This document shows, piece by piece, positions 1 to 10,827 of a DNA stretch of 64,000 bases. The stretch is taken from positions 1-64,000 of the forward strand of contig JALNQF010000132.1 of NCBI GenBank assembly GCA_028456385.1, given 5' to 3'. Source of the DNA: Ophiosphaerella korrae. Lineage: Eukaryota > Ascomycota > Dothideomycetes > Pleosporales > Phaeosphaeriaceae. Below the pieces are notes generated by a model. The model made no database searches. It was given only the letters and a program-made list of their open reading frames with translations, and was not told where the DNA came from. The first letter of the stretch is position 1. Each line of letters starts with the position of its first letter. Position numbers and translations under genes: made by a program.

Positions 1-16
1 GCTCTACTAGCGGCAG

Positions 17-33
17 GCTAGCGCGGCGCTAGC
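17..33. repeat. 17-nt perfect palindrome
   Basis: The left edge holds a perfect inverted repeat, GCTAGCGC, one G, then GCGCTAGC. It lies about 380 bp upstream of the first gene. It could form a small cruciform or be chance; no function is assigned. Confidence 0.4.
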
Positions 34-397
34 GAGCGCCAAGGAACTCCAAAAAGTTGAAAAAACACCAAAAAATTGATGTATACAGATTAAAATCGAG
101 CTTCAAAATTGAGGTTGGTATTACTTAAGCGTTACGATAGACCTGCAAGAATAATAGTAATGTAATTTTGTTAGCAAGCCCATATTACGTGTCATCGCAG
201 CTGATTTAAGCTTGTCCCGCGATCCGCCGCACCCCTGCTAGCTTTCGGCCACTTTGGCGAATTTTTACGGTAGCTTAAATCAAATGCGGGGCCGCACGCA
301 CGCGACCGGGACCTCGGAGCAACGCCCATCTCGACCCTGGGCCTCCGTGCCACACAAACGACCCGCAAGCCATGAACCAACCCCCACTCATGCACCT

Positions 398-2477
398 ATG
401 TTGCGTCCGACGCCCGCAGTGAGGAGGCAGGGCGCATGTCTCCAGTGCAGAAAAGCCAAGCGCAAGGTGCGTAGTTGAAGCTAAAAGGGGCCGTCCAAGT
501 GCTGCGGAACTGACAGCTTCCTAGTGCGACCAGAAAAGCCCACAGTGTTCGCAATGTCTCAAGAAGTGCCAGACGTGCAGCCTCCAGGTCTTCAGAATCA
601 AGACCATTGGCAATTCTCACTTCCCGGATAAGAGGAGAAAGCCTGAGCGCTTCAGGGCTGGCGATTCGATTAATTGGTCAGCTGACAGTGAGGTTGAAGC
701 CGCTCTTCCTAGCCAAAGTCCACATCTGGAAACTCGGCCATCTTCATCAGAGGGACAGAAATCGGTCTCTCCATCTCGTGAGCAAGTATCACCTCCGGTG
801 TACTCAGAGGAGGAGCCATGCAGCCCATTGTGGAACTCGCCTCATCTCTCCGCCAGCCACTATCAACCCATGGAGAGTGGCCATGCCCTTGAATTGATAA
901 TTGAAAAGAGTCCTAGTCTTTCGCATATCGAGAACAGGAGAGAGGACATCGAAGATGGAGTCAGGACAACGACGGATGAGTCTGCCTTCGCCTCCATACA
1001 TCAGAACTCATTCAAAGCCTTGATGAACGGCCTTGCACCCTTGCAGCGAGGCGGAGCTTATCTGCAGCTGCCATCTGCCGTCCTCAAGTCAACTGTTCGA
1101 CGGCTACTGTGGGACTACTTCACCAATCGAGCGCTGCAGATATTCTTGTGCTGGGAGCCGGAGGATGCACGACTCGACAGGAGGTACAGCGACCCATACA
1201 AAGACTACATACCCACAGTAGTCGTAGGAAGCCGTCCGATGATGCTTGCCTCTCTGGCTCTGTCTGCTTTCCATTTCGCTGGTAGAGGGCACGGCCCTGA
1301 GGACGACTCACTCATCACATCGCTGATGTTTGAGGCATCCAGTGCCTTGGCAGCTTCGCGTCGTCAAGAGCCACAAATGGCCAAAGATTTCCTGGGGACC
1401 ATCGGCGCAGCTTCGTTCCTATATCTCCTCAAACCCAGCAGCTACGCCGACATGCTCCCGCTCAGTCGGAGCGCTGCACTCTGTTTGATGACAGATTCGA
1501 AATGGCAGAACATTGAGAAGCCTTCCTACCAGGCCATCATGCAGATCTTCCGTTGGTCAGACATCTGTGCCCAGTGCTCCCTGAAGCGATATGTCCCTAT
1601 TCCTGATGAACATACACGGCTCTGTCTTGAGGTTCGGGAGAACGAGCGAGCCACGGACCTGTCTTCGATCTACGCCAGCTGGTTTGTACATCCGCTCTAT
1701 GCTTTCGCCGAAGACATGATCACGCCGCTCAGTCGTGTCGCTTGGTTGATTCGATTACGGCAGCAAGGTTGCATTGAACCAGCCCGGGCGGTTAATGGTA
1801 CAGACGTTCCAGATTCTTCTCCACAGAGCCGAGCTACCTCGGCAACAACGAGTAGCAGTGAGGCGGTCCGGATCTCGAGCAGTCGCTTCACAGATCTCGT
1901 GGAAGAAACCGAGCAGACGATTCAATTTGCAAGCGGTAGGGTTTTGTCCACGCAGAATCGTGCTTCTCATCAGAGCACACCACCTTCTGCGCCAGATCTC
2001 CAGACGGAGTTGGAGCAGCTTGCGACCGCCATAGACTCGACAGTCGTGGTCTTGTTCTACACCAGGCTGAAGGATATGCCTTGGACGTCCTCCTTGGTTC
2101 GCTTTCACGTACGGAATGTGGTCGAGAGCCTCTGCGGCATAATTGCGTCTTCTAGATTCTCCAACGGCATCGTGTTTCCGCTCTTTACGGCTGGGCTAGA
2201 GACTGTCGATTCGAATGATCGGGCGGTAATCATCGAGAAAATCAAAGATCTGCCGGGTATCTGGTTACAAAGAGAGGGCAAATTCGTCTCGTGCTTAAAG
2301 CATGTCTGGAAGCTTAGGGATGCGAACCCTGGCGCGGTGTGGAATTCGTGGATTTATCAAAGTAGGTTAAAACTGATTTATCTCATCATACAGGAAGCCC
2401 AGTCACTGATGCTAACATGTTCGGGCAGTGCCTGCGAAATACGAGGACCTCATTCCTGCTTGAAACCATTCGCTTGA
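398..2477 (+). CDS. Zn2Cys6 fungal transcription factor
   Basis: Nuclear Zn2Cys6 regulator. Exon 1 (398-466) starts MLRPTPAVRRQ and encodes the first half of the zinc cluster. A 58-bp intron (467-524, GTGCGT to CTAG) joins it in frame to exon 2 at 525. The joined cluster reads C-x2-C-x6-C-x6-C-x2-C-x6-C, all six cysteines present at about residues 14-41. The intron inside the cluster explains why the DNA-binding part and the body lie in different frames. A Ser-rich linker and a long helical region follow. Near the C-terminus, VFPLFTAG...DRAVIIEKIK resembles the Fungal_trans_2 family, as in acriflavine-sensitivity-type regulators (inference). The 3' end is uncertain: a GT-AG pair at 2362-2393 would open a longer frame, but at 32 bp it is shorter than usual fungal introns, so the colinear stop at 2477 is kept. 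No in-frame stop; probably functional. Confidence 0.8.
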
Positions 2478-3566
2478 TAGCTACTACTTTGCCAAAAGGC
2501 GGATCCCTACAATATTCCATGCTTTGCACCGGATGCTAAATGAAAGACGTCAAATACTAGTATTACTTACTTAAAGCGACGCCGCTGCCTCTAGGTTGGC
2601 TTTGCGTATTAACTCGCGAAACTCTAGTGCTATAAGCTCGCTTAAAGCAATGTTTTAATTGACAAGCCATAGTATAGCCACCGCACAAAAGCTATGCACG
2701 TCAATCTATATACTAACAGACATAAGCGAATCCACCAATATCCCGCTGCACCACTTGAAATTACCTGCAAATTAATCGCTATACCTGCCGCTACCTTGTC
2801 CTCAAATTTCAAGTCTATACAATGTCTGTAGCTGTTGCTAGAGCTCTGCAAAATTGTCGTTTTCTGTCCGTGCCCGCCTCTTTTTTGTCCGCACGCGCCA
2901 CTTTTCCTCCGCACAGTCGCCCGGATTAAGTATTACCCGCTCTCCCCTTTTCTTCCTCTTCTTCCTCTTCTTCCTCTTCCTTCTTTCTTCCTTTCTACCC
3001 TTATCTCTTCTTTTTTAACGTAGAAAAGTAGTCAAACAACGGTAAGAAATAGTAGATTATAAAGGTAAGGCATTTGTGTGTAGGTAGCCTAGCCAACTCA
3101 ATGGCTGATAGGCAGTCCCTTGGACGATTGATGGGCGATCGATAGCTAACCCTAGAGGCGATAGATGGCCAATTTTATGGCTGATGGATAGGCAGCTCGA
3201 TAGCAGCTTAATGGCCAGCTCGATGGCAGCTCAATGGCCAGCTCGATGGCAGCTCAATAGCCGGCTCGATGGCCAGCTCGATGGCAGCTCAATAGCCAGC
3301 TCGATACCTATTTCAATCCACAACCCTCTCCACCCATAATCCCTACAACCCTCCACCTATCTTTGCTATGAATTTGCTATGCTATTCTTGTAAACCTTCC
3401 GTTAAATCCTATTTATCCCGAGCTTATTTAGCTTATTACAAATAAACCTTACACACACTGGCCAATAAGCTAGCATGTTTCTTATTGCGTTAGCTGCTTC
3501 TTGTGATATGTTGATGCTACTCGCAATACTCTACCACAACGATAGCTACTTAGGCGCTCTTGTAGC
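2478..3566. other. Gene-poor stretch with pyrimidine tract and tandem repeat
   Basis: No convincing gene. It contains a C/T-rich tract around 2940-3015 and the 23-bp tandem repeat at 3192-3306. The AT-rich, repeat-bearing character matches the transposon relic immediately downstream. Confidence 0.5.
3192..3306. repeat. About 23-bp tandem repeat, 5 copies
   Basis: Five imperfect copies of a 23-bp unit close to CAGCTCGATGGCAGCTCAAT plus GGC. Copies differ by G/A at the ATGGC/ATAGC position. Degenerate partial units extend left to about 3100. No coding frame is associated. Confidence 0.75.
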
Positions 3567-4177
3567 TTAGCTTACTAGTGTTTTTAGGCTATCTTTTGAC
3601 AGACTATTGCTACGTTTCTGCTGTCTAAGGTGTATAGCCGCAGCTGTCGTAGCCTTTGTAACGTCAAGCATACCGCCGCCGCCACTGTTAATAATCCTAT
3701 TTGTATGGCAGTACTTGCAAACAAACCATATGCGAGATAGGGCTATACGCTTAGCAATGCAGTAGCTATACTAAAATATCTAACTTTTGGCACGCATTGA
3801 GGTTGCCAGTGGCTTCATATATTCTGGCAAACGCGCCCAGTTAATGCCCTCAAAGTCATCTACTAGGGCACAATTTATCTCATCTCTAGCCTCAATTGTA
3901 GCTACTACACCAGCATGGCTGCCCTTAGTAGGCGCTGCAATTACTGCCTCAGGCTGTGACTCCAAAACTGCGACTCGAATGTGGGCTCTGATGACGATAA
4001 AACGGTAGCCTGGCTCGCGGCAGTCAGGGCTTTGCGTGGTGAAGAGCGCTGAGATGGGCACTCGGATGCGGGCTCAGATGCGGCCTGAGATGTGGCCTGA
4101 GATGGGATGACGCTGCGAGTAGCGACTCTGGCGCGCTTGTTGCTCGAAGTAGTATTGGGCACACAACATTTGGCCAT
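3567..4177 (-). pseudogene. hAT-family transposase relic (N-terminal BED-finger part)
   Basis: Reading from 4177 downward there is an ATG (MAKCCVPNTTSSNKRAR), then a Ser/Thr-rich stretch. After a frameshift near 3960 comes DDFEGINWARLPEYMKPLAT, the sequence that typically precedes the BED zinc finger in fungal hAT transposases. The frame continues through two TAG codons (about 3780) into FVCKYCHTNRI...GGGGMLDVT...HLRQQ, a BED-like C-x2-C...H finger, and ends at 3567. The first TAG follows KS, where family members usually have Trp, so it fits TGG to TAG. The catalytic domain and terminal repeats are not seen. A dead 5' fragment. Confidence 0.65.
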
Positions 4178-4570
4178 ATTAGGCAGTTAAAACACAAAAT
4201 ACCACGTCTGTATAGGCGATAGACGTAACTTAGGGCGTTAAAATAAGCTTCAAAAGAGGTAGTAATACATCAGGTGGGCGCGAAGCTGAGATGGGATGAC
4301 CCACTAATACCCTTAGTAAGCTAATTGCAACACTCAAAAAGTTATCGCGAGATTAACCGAGCAGCGGAGTTTAATAGCTTCAAGATTGAGCTTGAGATAG
4401 ACCTAAACCTCCCATTTAACTAAGTAAGACAAGCAAGTCAAGCAAGTTTCCTCTCTCTACTTGACTTGTTTAGTAAAATCGGCCACTCTTACTTGACTTG
4501 ATTGAATTGGTTAGACCAAGCAAGTCAATCAAGTTAACCAAGCCAACTTGCTTACTGGAAACTCTGACCC
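4178..4570. other. Intergenic with CAAGTCAAG/CTTGACTTG inverted repeats
   Basis: No gene seen. About 4420-4555 holds several copies of CAAGCAAGTCAAGC-type words in both orientations, for example ACTTGACTTGATTG opposite CAAGTCAATCAAGT. They could fold as hairpins just 3' of the permease relic. A transcription end or a small inverted-repeat relic are both possible. Confidence 0.4.
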
Positions 4571-6271
4571 TTACGACCTGATGTACTCGTTGATGTTCGG
4601 TCCGACAAAGTGCTTCCTAGCATAGAATGCCCAATTCAGTCCTCCCAAAATTCCAACAACTGCGATGACGGCAATGGCGTAGTCTAGTGTTGGTCAGCAT
4701 TGGTTAAACTTTCCTGTTGATGTGTAAACATACTCATACTGATTCCGGAAACGGGTATCCCGCCTGGGTATGTGAAGAAGACGGCGAAAATCACACCGAA
4801 GATGATTGTAAGCACATTGGACGTCCACCCAACTATATTGGGGACGTGGAACGAGCGTTAATACGGCAATGCACGATCCGACCGTTTATGCCACAGCAGA
4901 AGCACAGCCAGGATGGTGAATGAGAGAAGCTGAAGGACAAGACTTGAGCCAATGATGGCAGAGAATGCAGCGGCTGATCCCAAGTAGACACAACCACTCA
5001 CGAATATCACAGCCGCATTCGAGAGGAGAGCCCAGACTGGCACTTGCTGCTTCGAGTCCACGCTTGCAAGCCACGACTTTGCTGGGAGTGCGCCGTCCCT
5101 GGCAAAGGCCCAGGTCATGCGCGATGCTGTTTGTTGCACTGCTATCACAGCGAAGAGTGTAATGATGTGTAATATGACAACGAAGATTGTACCTGCGACA
5201 TCGCTCTTGGTAGCTTGCCGCCACAAGTCGTAGATGGGCATGCTGACAACTCGTTAGCACGATTTTCTGCAAAGAACTAGAACCAAAAGAGCAGGCGTAG
5301 CGTACGTGGCGCTAATCAAGGGCTTAATGTCTGTAATTCCATAGCACATGGCAATGGCGAAGGTGAATCCCGACAAGAATCCAATGGGTTATGATGGCCA
5401 TCAAGGCTCTGGGCACCGTATGCTCTGGCTCCCTACACTCCTCGGCGAGGTGCAAAACAGCATCGATTCCACCATACATGGACGCGGGAGTGACGAGTGC
5501 TGTCAGAAACGTAACACCAGCCGGCCAACCTGTAGTGTTGTCGAATGTAGTCCAGACTGCTTCGGAGGAGTTCTTGGTGGATAGGGCAAGGCATGTGACG
5601 AGGATAATCAAAAACATTAGAAGACTCATACCGACTGTATTGTATAATTAATCTTGCGATGAGGTGACTATATTAGTGAACTTACAGCCAATATTATGCG
5701 CCCAAGGTGCCTTCTTGAGGCAGTAGATGTTGTAGACAAGCAGCGTAGCATTAATTGTTTGGAATACCAATAAATATTGCCACGATTGCGGTACGTAATC
5801 CTTGACATAGAAAGCAGGCACTGCAATCAAAAGCTGTGTCGACAAGATGGTGATTGCAGCAGCAAGAAAGACCCATGAGCTAACTGCCGCCAGACCGCAA
5901 ACATACGACACCGAAGGGCGGAGCTTCTCGGGACATAGGATGCAAGCAAAGTGATACTGTCCTCCTGCTGTAGGGTAGACGGATGCCAGCTCCGCGAGTG
6001 TTACAGCGATGGCAAGGTAGGCGATTGACACGATGAGAATGCCGTAGAGGACGGTGACGGTACCGCCTGCTGAGATAGCGATGGCTAGAGCTATGGAGAT
6101 GGCGATCCAGCTGTTACAGATGTTGAAGCCGAGTGACAGAATCTCAATTGGCTTGATGTCGCGTCTGATCTGGTCGTGAACCGAACTTGACATCTCATTG
6201 AGAGCTTGGGTAATGGTCTCGGACTTCTTATCGACGACAGGCTCAATTCCGTCACTCATGTTCTCCATCAT
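4571..6271 (-). pseudogene. Amino-acid/GABA/choline-type permease, broken
   Basis: Plasma-membrane amino acid-polyamine-choline (APC) permease. Exons 5686-6271, 5306-5634, 4734-5242 and 4571-4683 are separated by 51-, 63- and 50-bp GT-AG introns whose phases join motifs cleanly (HNIG/FGMSLLMF, ISAT/MPIYDLW, GISMN/YAIAV). The N-terminus has IEILSLGFNICNSWIAISIALA and ELASVYPTAGGQYHF, classic for the family. About 12 membrane helices can be traced. Two lesions break it. A one-base frameshift lies near 5395-5402, between ALMAII and GFLSGFTFAIAMCYGITDIK. An in-frame TAA sits at 4858-4860 where the frame otherwise continues RSFHVPNIVGW; CAA to TAA is the simplest origin. It diverges from the aminotransferase at 7070, suggesting a former uptake/catabolism pair. 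A sequencing error could explain one lesion, less easily both. Confidence 0.75.
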
Positions 6272-7069
6272 GTTGGTTGTAGGTGTGTTATTCGACTGAA
6301 CCTCCGGTTGAGACAGGATGAAAGTTATGCCACAGCATCACGCCAAAGATAGATATTAACCGATCTTATACGACCAACCCCTGAGAATGAGCATGCGGTT
6401 TCCGAAACTACAGCGTGATTGTAGCTAATTGCTCGAGATTAGCGCCATTGTATGTCTGGTCTGCCGTTGAGCTATACGATCAAGGGAATTATTATCACAT
6501 CCTACGCCAATAAGCCACCTATGCCCAGTGACCATCAGAAAGCGCTAGCTTTCATAAGCAATGTTCCGATTATAATGCATTAGCGGATAAGGGACCTGGA
6601 ATATTTCTTTATCTGTGCATCCGACTAACGTTGCCCTGGTCTGACCCATGCTACTAACGATTCAGTTTGGGCAATAGAGAACCATTCCGCTGGGCCTACC
6701 GTCCCGAGGACTTGACTCTAAACCTTTTTGAGTAATTTTACCGCAACGATCGAGACCCACAACTGAGGGTTCCAACTAGGCCATAACCGGCAATTCTACC
6801 ACCCTAATAAGCACTAAACTGCCGATAGGCAGAAGTATCGCCCGACAATAGTTACAAGCTGGAAATGCACTCGTTCCAGAGCGCCAAAGTTGCTTGAAAG
6901 GGTGTATATGGCACAGTGCCGAGGTGATCCTGATACTGGGCCCTGGTGTGTGGAATCGGCCCGTTGCCATGAACAAAACTCAGGTTCGTCAATATATTCT
7001 TGACTCTAGTCTTCTCCGATAAGGAGGCATAATTTTAGATTATCTTGCGATTGAAGTCAAATAGCAATC
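6272..7069. promoter_or_regulatory. Shared divergent promoter region
   Basis: About 800 bp between the divergent permease relic and the aminotransferase. No coding frame is convincing. The region presumably carried regulatory sites for both genes; no specific operator could be assigned by eye. Confidence 0.4.
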
Positions 7070-8584
7070 ATGCTTGCAGCCAAGTTGAAGCAAGGTGACG
7101 AGCTGTCGAACCAAACAGCAGCCCTTCTTGAGAAAGAAAACTCCTACTCTGCTGGAGGTTTTGGGCCTCTACCAGGATTCATTGTGTCTGCGAAGGGCTC
7201 AACCCTCAGGGTGAACAGAACACCTCAATGAATAGCTGGTCTTACTTTACTGACTTTGTCCAGGATGTTGACGGCAAAGAGATCCTTGACTTTGCAGTTA
7301 CCATGGGAACAGTCAACTTGGGTCATTGCAACCCAAAGATCACTAAAGCCGTTGTAGAGTCTCTCAAAAGCAGTAGGCGACCCTCTCCTCAACGACTATG
7401 TCGTTCCGAATGCTAAGTTTCCTCGCCAGCCTTCCAAACAAACATTGCCATCCACGACAGCCGATGGCCTATTCTTGCTGAAGTTCTATGCCAGAAACTC
7501 GGCTACGATAAGGTTGCTTCTATGGTGACTGGAGCTGAAGCTGCGGATGCTGCTGTTAAGATTGCCCGCAAATGGGGAATCGAGCGGAAGGGCATCAAAC
7601 CTTCAGAGCTACTTGTTCTAGGCTGCTCAGAGAACTACCACGGTCTTTCTTCCGGAATCTGGCCATTGATGACCCCAGGATGCGGCCAGCAGGGTGAGCT
7701 AGCCCTCATATAACTTTGAGTATAGGTCGGTTATAGCTAATGGATGGGTGTTAGAGTATGGAATCACCAGCACCAACGTCGTCAACTACGACCCTGAAAC
7801 TGGAAAGGTACTTCGGTACGGTCATGTCGAAGACTACGAGCCAATGTTCGAGAAACACCACCGGCGCATTGCAGCGGTCATGATGGAGCCAATCCATGGT
7901 GGCCTGAGGTCATTCCAAGAAGAGATTGACTTTGCGATCGGCGTCCGTCAGCTGTGCAAGAAGCATAATGTCCTCTATATTGCCGACGAGGTACGCATGG
8001 GTTCCGGAAAGACAGGCAAGTTCCTGTGCTCCGACTGGCTCGGCCCGGAGAATAAGCCTGACATGGTGGTTTTGGGCAAGTCCATCTCTGGAGGTGCCTT
8101 CCCAGCATCTTACATCCTCGGTTACGATGATACCATGACCTTGGTTCGACCAAACCAGTCCGCGAGCACGTATGCTATGGGACCCGCAGCGAATGCAGCT
8201 ACGCTAGCCGCGCTGAGTATCTACGCAGACAAGGCCGTTCTGGATCGGGCTACAGTGATCCAGGAGAAGTGGCTGGCAGTAACCTCGAAGTGGAGACATC
8301 CATTCATTGACTATTGTACCGCCCGTGGAGCTGATCTTGTTATAGTTCTCAACGAGGGTGTGGGTGGCGTGACTGCTCGCCGCGTGGCTCGACTGGCATA
8401 TCAAAGGGGCGTACTCATCTACCCCCAGAAGCCACGCATCCGGTGCAGCATTGCCCTGACTATCACAGATGAGGAGGTTGATAAGGGTTTCAGCATCCTC
8501 ACCCGGGTCATGGATGACATCAGCCAGTACGGAGATATTCCCGGCGCCACACATGTGGTTGACGAGGTTGACGCAGGGTTTTAA
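7070..8584 (+). CDS. Class-III PLP aminotransferase (ornithine/4-aminobutyrate type)
   Basis: Predicted pyridoxal-phosphate-dependent aminotransferase. Exons 7070-7210, 7264-7372, 7430-7693 and 7755-8584 with introns of 53, 57 and 61 bp give an uninterrupted 447-residue protein, the normal family length. Joins restore family motifs: AKGSTLR/DVDGKEILDF, HCNPKITKAVVESLKS/TFQTNIAIHDSRW, and GQQ/EYGITSTNV. Visible landmarks are VTGAEAADAAVKIARKWG (cofactor phosphate region), ENYHG, MEPIHGG, IADEVRMGSGKTG (Asp about 249 for the PLP nitrogen) and VVLGKSISGG (Schiff-base Lys about 280). It resembles ornithine aminotransferase most in the TGAEAADAAVKIARKW block, but substrate cannot be fixed by eye. 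The Gln usual in DEVQ.G is Arg here. It faces the dead permease, so it may be an orphaned survivor of a two-gene catabolic unit. Confidence 0.85.
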
Positions 8585-9297
8585 GGGAACCCAAAGTAAC
8601 TAGATAATATAAGATTATATACCAAATGACATGCAGTCACCTTAGTATATTGGGGAATGTCGAAACTCATTCATAGCCATATATTTCAAATTCTCTAATC
8701 AAGCGAAGGACGAAGAAAGCTTAGGTTCGCAAGCCAGGCTGATTCGATGGTGTCTTACACTGCATATACGTACGAGCAGACGTATCTATTCGCCCCTAAC
8801 GTACCTGCACACAACAAAGAAATTCCTTAGTTGTCCGTCTGATCACACCCAACCTAAAAACGGCTCTATAGACTCTTTTACGTCCACTGAAAGCGAAGGA
8901 ATAATTTAAACTTGTACGACCTTTCACCCTGTCACAACCATGCCGATCCCACTTGCCCCCAAAATGTAGAGAGCGTAAACCAGGAGAAATTATCATTCAA
9001 GAAAGCCGCTGGGCTGAGCATATCAGGGTCTCAAGGCCTAAAGCTGATACCCTTCGCCCTAAACACATTGCGCCATAAGAACAGGTTAACTATAGATATG
9101 CAGAATAACATACTGCATTGTTGTGTAGATAGACAAAAGCTTGAACATGAAGTGCTTTGCTCATGTAGCAAGGCTGACTGGAAATTGCGACAAGGCTGAA
9201 ATGTACCCGAGTGCTGTTGCCTGGTCGCTTTTCCCCCCACTCACAACCACTACCTACTGCCACCCACCCACCCGGTTTGCATCGCCTTCTGTCTTCG
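8585..9297. other. Intergenic, no gene seen
   Basis: No supported gene. Short frames here lack any family resemblance. The right end abuts the inversion breakpoint of the PNP pseudogene (between about 9240 and 9300). Confidence 0.4.
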
Positions 9298-9499
9298 CTG
9301 CACGCCAATGACGACCTTGTGTTTCCCGATCCGACCGCCTAGGTAGTATGCGTTCTGGTACTGGACCTCCTCTTGCGGGTACTCTCCATCTAGCACCAGC
9401 CTTGCAGCCTCTTTCTCGAGCGGCAGGGGGCAGATCCATCCTATGGTGAACTGGTGGTTTTTGGCCATTGTGGTGAGCAGGTGCCTCCTGCGACAGCTT
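9298..9499 (-). other. Inverted N-terminal segment of the PNP pseudogene
   Basis: On the minus strand an ATG at 9468 opens MAKNHQFTIGWICPLPLEKE and runs to KHKVVIGVQ at about 9298, the conserved start of fungal PNP-domain proteins. The rest of that domain reads on the + strand from about 9500. Bases 9469-9499 would be the original leader. Inverting about 9298-9499 would restore colinearity (inference). Confidence 0.7.
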
Positions 9500-10348
9500 T
9501 GGAGGATAGGACTAACCGGTGCCGCAATTCTTGCCGAGAAGATGCGCGCTAGGTTCCCCAACATCAAGTACTTTCTTCTCGTCGGCATCACTGGTGGCGT
9601 GCCTCGCTACAGACCAGCCGGTGCAGTCTCAGAGATCGTGCTTAGAGACGTGGTAGTCAGCTCTCCTCAAGGCAACCATAGCGGGGTGTTGCAGTACGAC
9701 AAGGGCGCGTAGGAGGGCCAAGGGCGACTGAACTATCGCGGACACACCAACAGCGTTCCCGGCGACCTAATAGCCGCAGTTAACAACTTCTGCGCAGACG
9801 GCTAGTCCAAGACGAACATCGCAGAGGTCCTGAAGCAGATGCGTCTCAAGCTTGACGAGGAGCAACAGCACCAGTACGACGACCTAGGTCCTAGTCGTGA
9901 CAGGCTTTTCAAAGACACTTACGAGCATAAGGGCACTAAGCTCGACGACTGCAGAGTGTGCTGCAATACCAACTACGTTGATTCGCAATCTAATCGAGGA
10001 GATGGAGCTACTCGACTAGTCGACAAGCCGTCCATTCACTTCAGCAATATCGCGTCGAGCAATCAGCTGCGAATATCCGCCGTAGAGCGCAACAGAGTGC
10101 AGCGAGAGCACGATGTCATCTGCTTCGAGATGGAAGCAGCCGGAGTGATGGACAAGTATCCGTGTGTAGTTGTTCAGGGCATCTGCGACTATGCGGACTC
10201 GCACAAGAACAAGGGCTGGCAGAACTACGCGGCAGCTACGGCGGCAGCGTATGCTAAAGAGCTGCTGTCTAGGATCCCCGCGGCAGACACTACCAGCAGA
10301 GCGCCGTCTGCAGAGTGGTCTACACCTCAGCAATCCTCAAACATAACG

Positions 10349-10417
10349 AACATGACGTTCGGCAATAATGAACGCGGCATACAGGGCAGAGACATCCACG
10401 GCAACATACATATCGGA
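10349..10417 (+). other. C-terminal glycine-rich (amyloid-like) motif of the PNP gene
   Basis: Last 23 codons of the PNP reading frame, pattern N-x2-F-G-N-x5-Q-x3-I-x-G-x2-H-I-G, followed at once by the stop codon. The same pattern recurs at 10759-10827 at the N-terminus of the NACHT gene (10 of 23 positions identical). Short paired motifs of this kind in fungal NLRs and their effectors are known to form beta-solenoid amyloids (established for HET-S/NWD2). Amyloid behaviour here is inference. Confidence 0.6.
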
Positions 10418-10420
10418 TGA

Positions 10421-10740
10421 TTTTGAGGTGTCGTGTTGTACCTACTAGCGAGTTGGTGATAGAAATGATAGTAAAGGTTACTCTGTGTGCAATCAGCTTA
10501 TTGTTACGGTGCAATGAACGTTACAAGAGCCAGAGCGAGGCCGGCGGGGCGAGCAGGCTGAGGATCAGGCGCATGCATGTGCTCGGCCTCAGCCCCGTGG
10601 ACCTCGTGAGTGACTGCTCGGGGTTGTCAGGCTGCAGGCTGCAGGCTGAAGGCCGCTAGGCTGAGGCCGAGGAGGCGCTGCACCGCAGGCCATCACTGTA
10701 GACACACCACCGTTGGCGCATGCTCTTCTGCAGCGATGCC
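10421..10740. other. Intergenic spacer between PNP and NACHT genes
   Basis: About 320 bp, GC-rich, with a short CAGGCTG repeat near 10630-10650. It should contain the PNP terminator and the NLR promoter. No clear coding frame. Confidence 0.4.
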
Positions 10741-10758
10741 ATGACCTCTACAACATCC

Positions 10759-10827
10759 AACGTAGCGTTCGGCAACGCATACTCCAGCGTCCAAGCCAAC
10801 ACCATCAACGGCTCTGTCCACATTGGT
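10759..10827 (+). other. N-terminal glycine-rich (amyloid-like) motif of the NACHT gene
   Basis: Residues 7-29 of the NACHT frame show N-x2-F-G-N-x5-Q-x3-I-x-G-x2-H-I-G, same length and spacing as the motif ending the upstream PNP gene. Its place directly before the NACHT domain is that of known NLR-side amyloid motifs. Confidence 0.6.

Larger units (their letters stand above)
9298..10420 (+). pseudogene. PNP/UDP-phosphorylase-domain effector with C-terminal amyloid-like motif, inactivated
   Basis: Remnant of a nucleoside-phosphorylase-like protein of the kind attached to fungal NLR systems. On the + strand from about 9500: GLTGAAILAEKMRARFPNIK, FLLVGITGGVPRY, EIVLRDVVVSSPQG, later RGHTNSVPGDLIAAVN, then FEMEAAGVMDKYPCVVVQGI and DYADSHKNKGWQNYAAATAA, the characteristic C-terminal half of the fold. 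The N-terminal about 57 codons (IGWICPLPLEKEAA, GRIGKHKVVIGV) lie in reverse orientation at 9298-9468. TAG stops at 9710 and 9803 sit where Trp is expected (DKGA*, ADG*SK). The frame ends at TGA 10418-10420 directly after a glycine-rich motif (10349-10417) matching the start of the next gene. An unpaired relic is possible, but shared motif, order and spacing favour an effector/NLR pair. Confidence 0.8.

Noticed and set aside
2362..2393. GT-AG pair near the 3' end of the first transcription factor giving a longer C-terminus
   Set aside because: At 32 bp it is too short for a normal fungal intron; colinear stop kept.
7376..7428. Coding-like frame GDPLLNDYVVPNAKFPR in the aminotransferase
   Set aside because: It lies inside a clean 57-bp GT-AG intron; splicing it out gives an exact-length match to ornithine-aminotransferase-type sequence, while retaining it shifts the frame.
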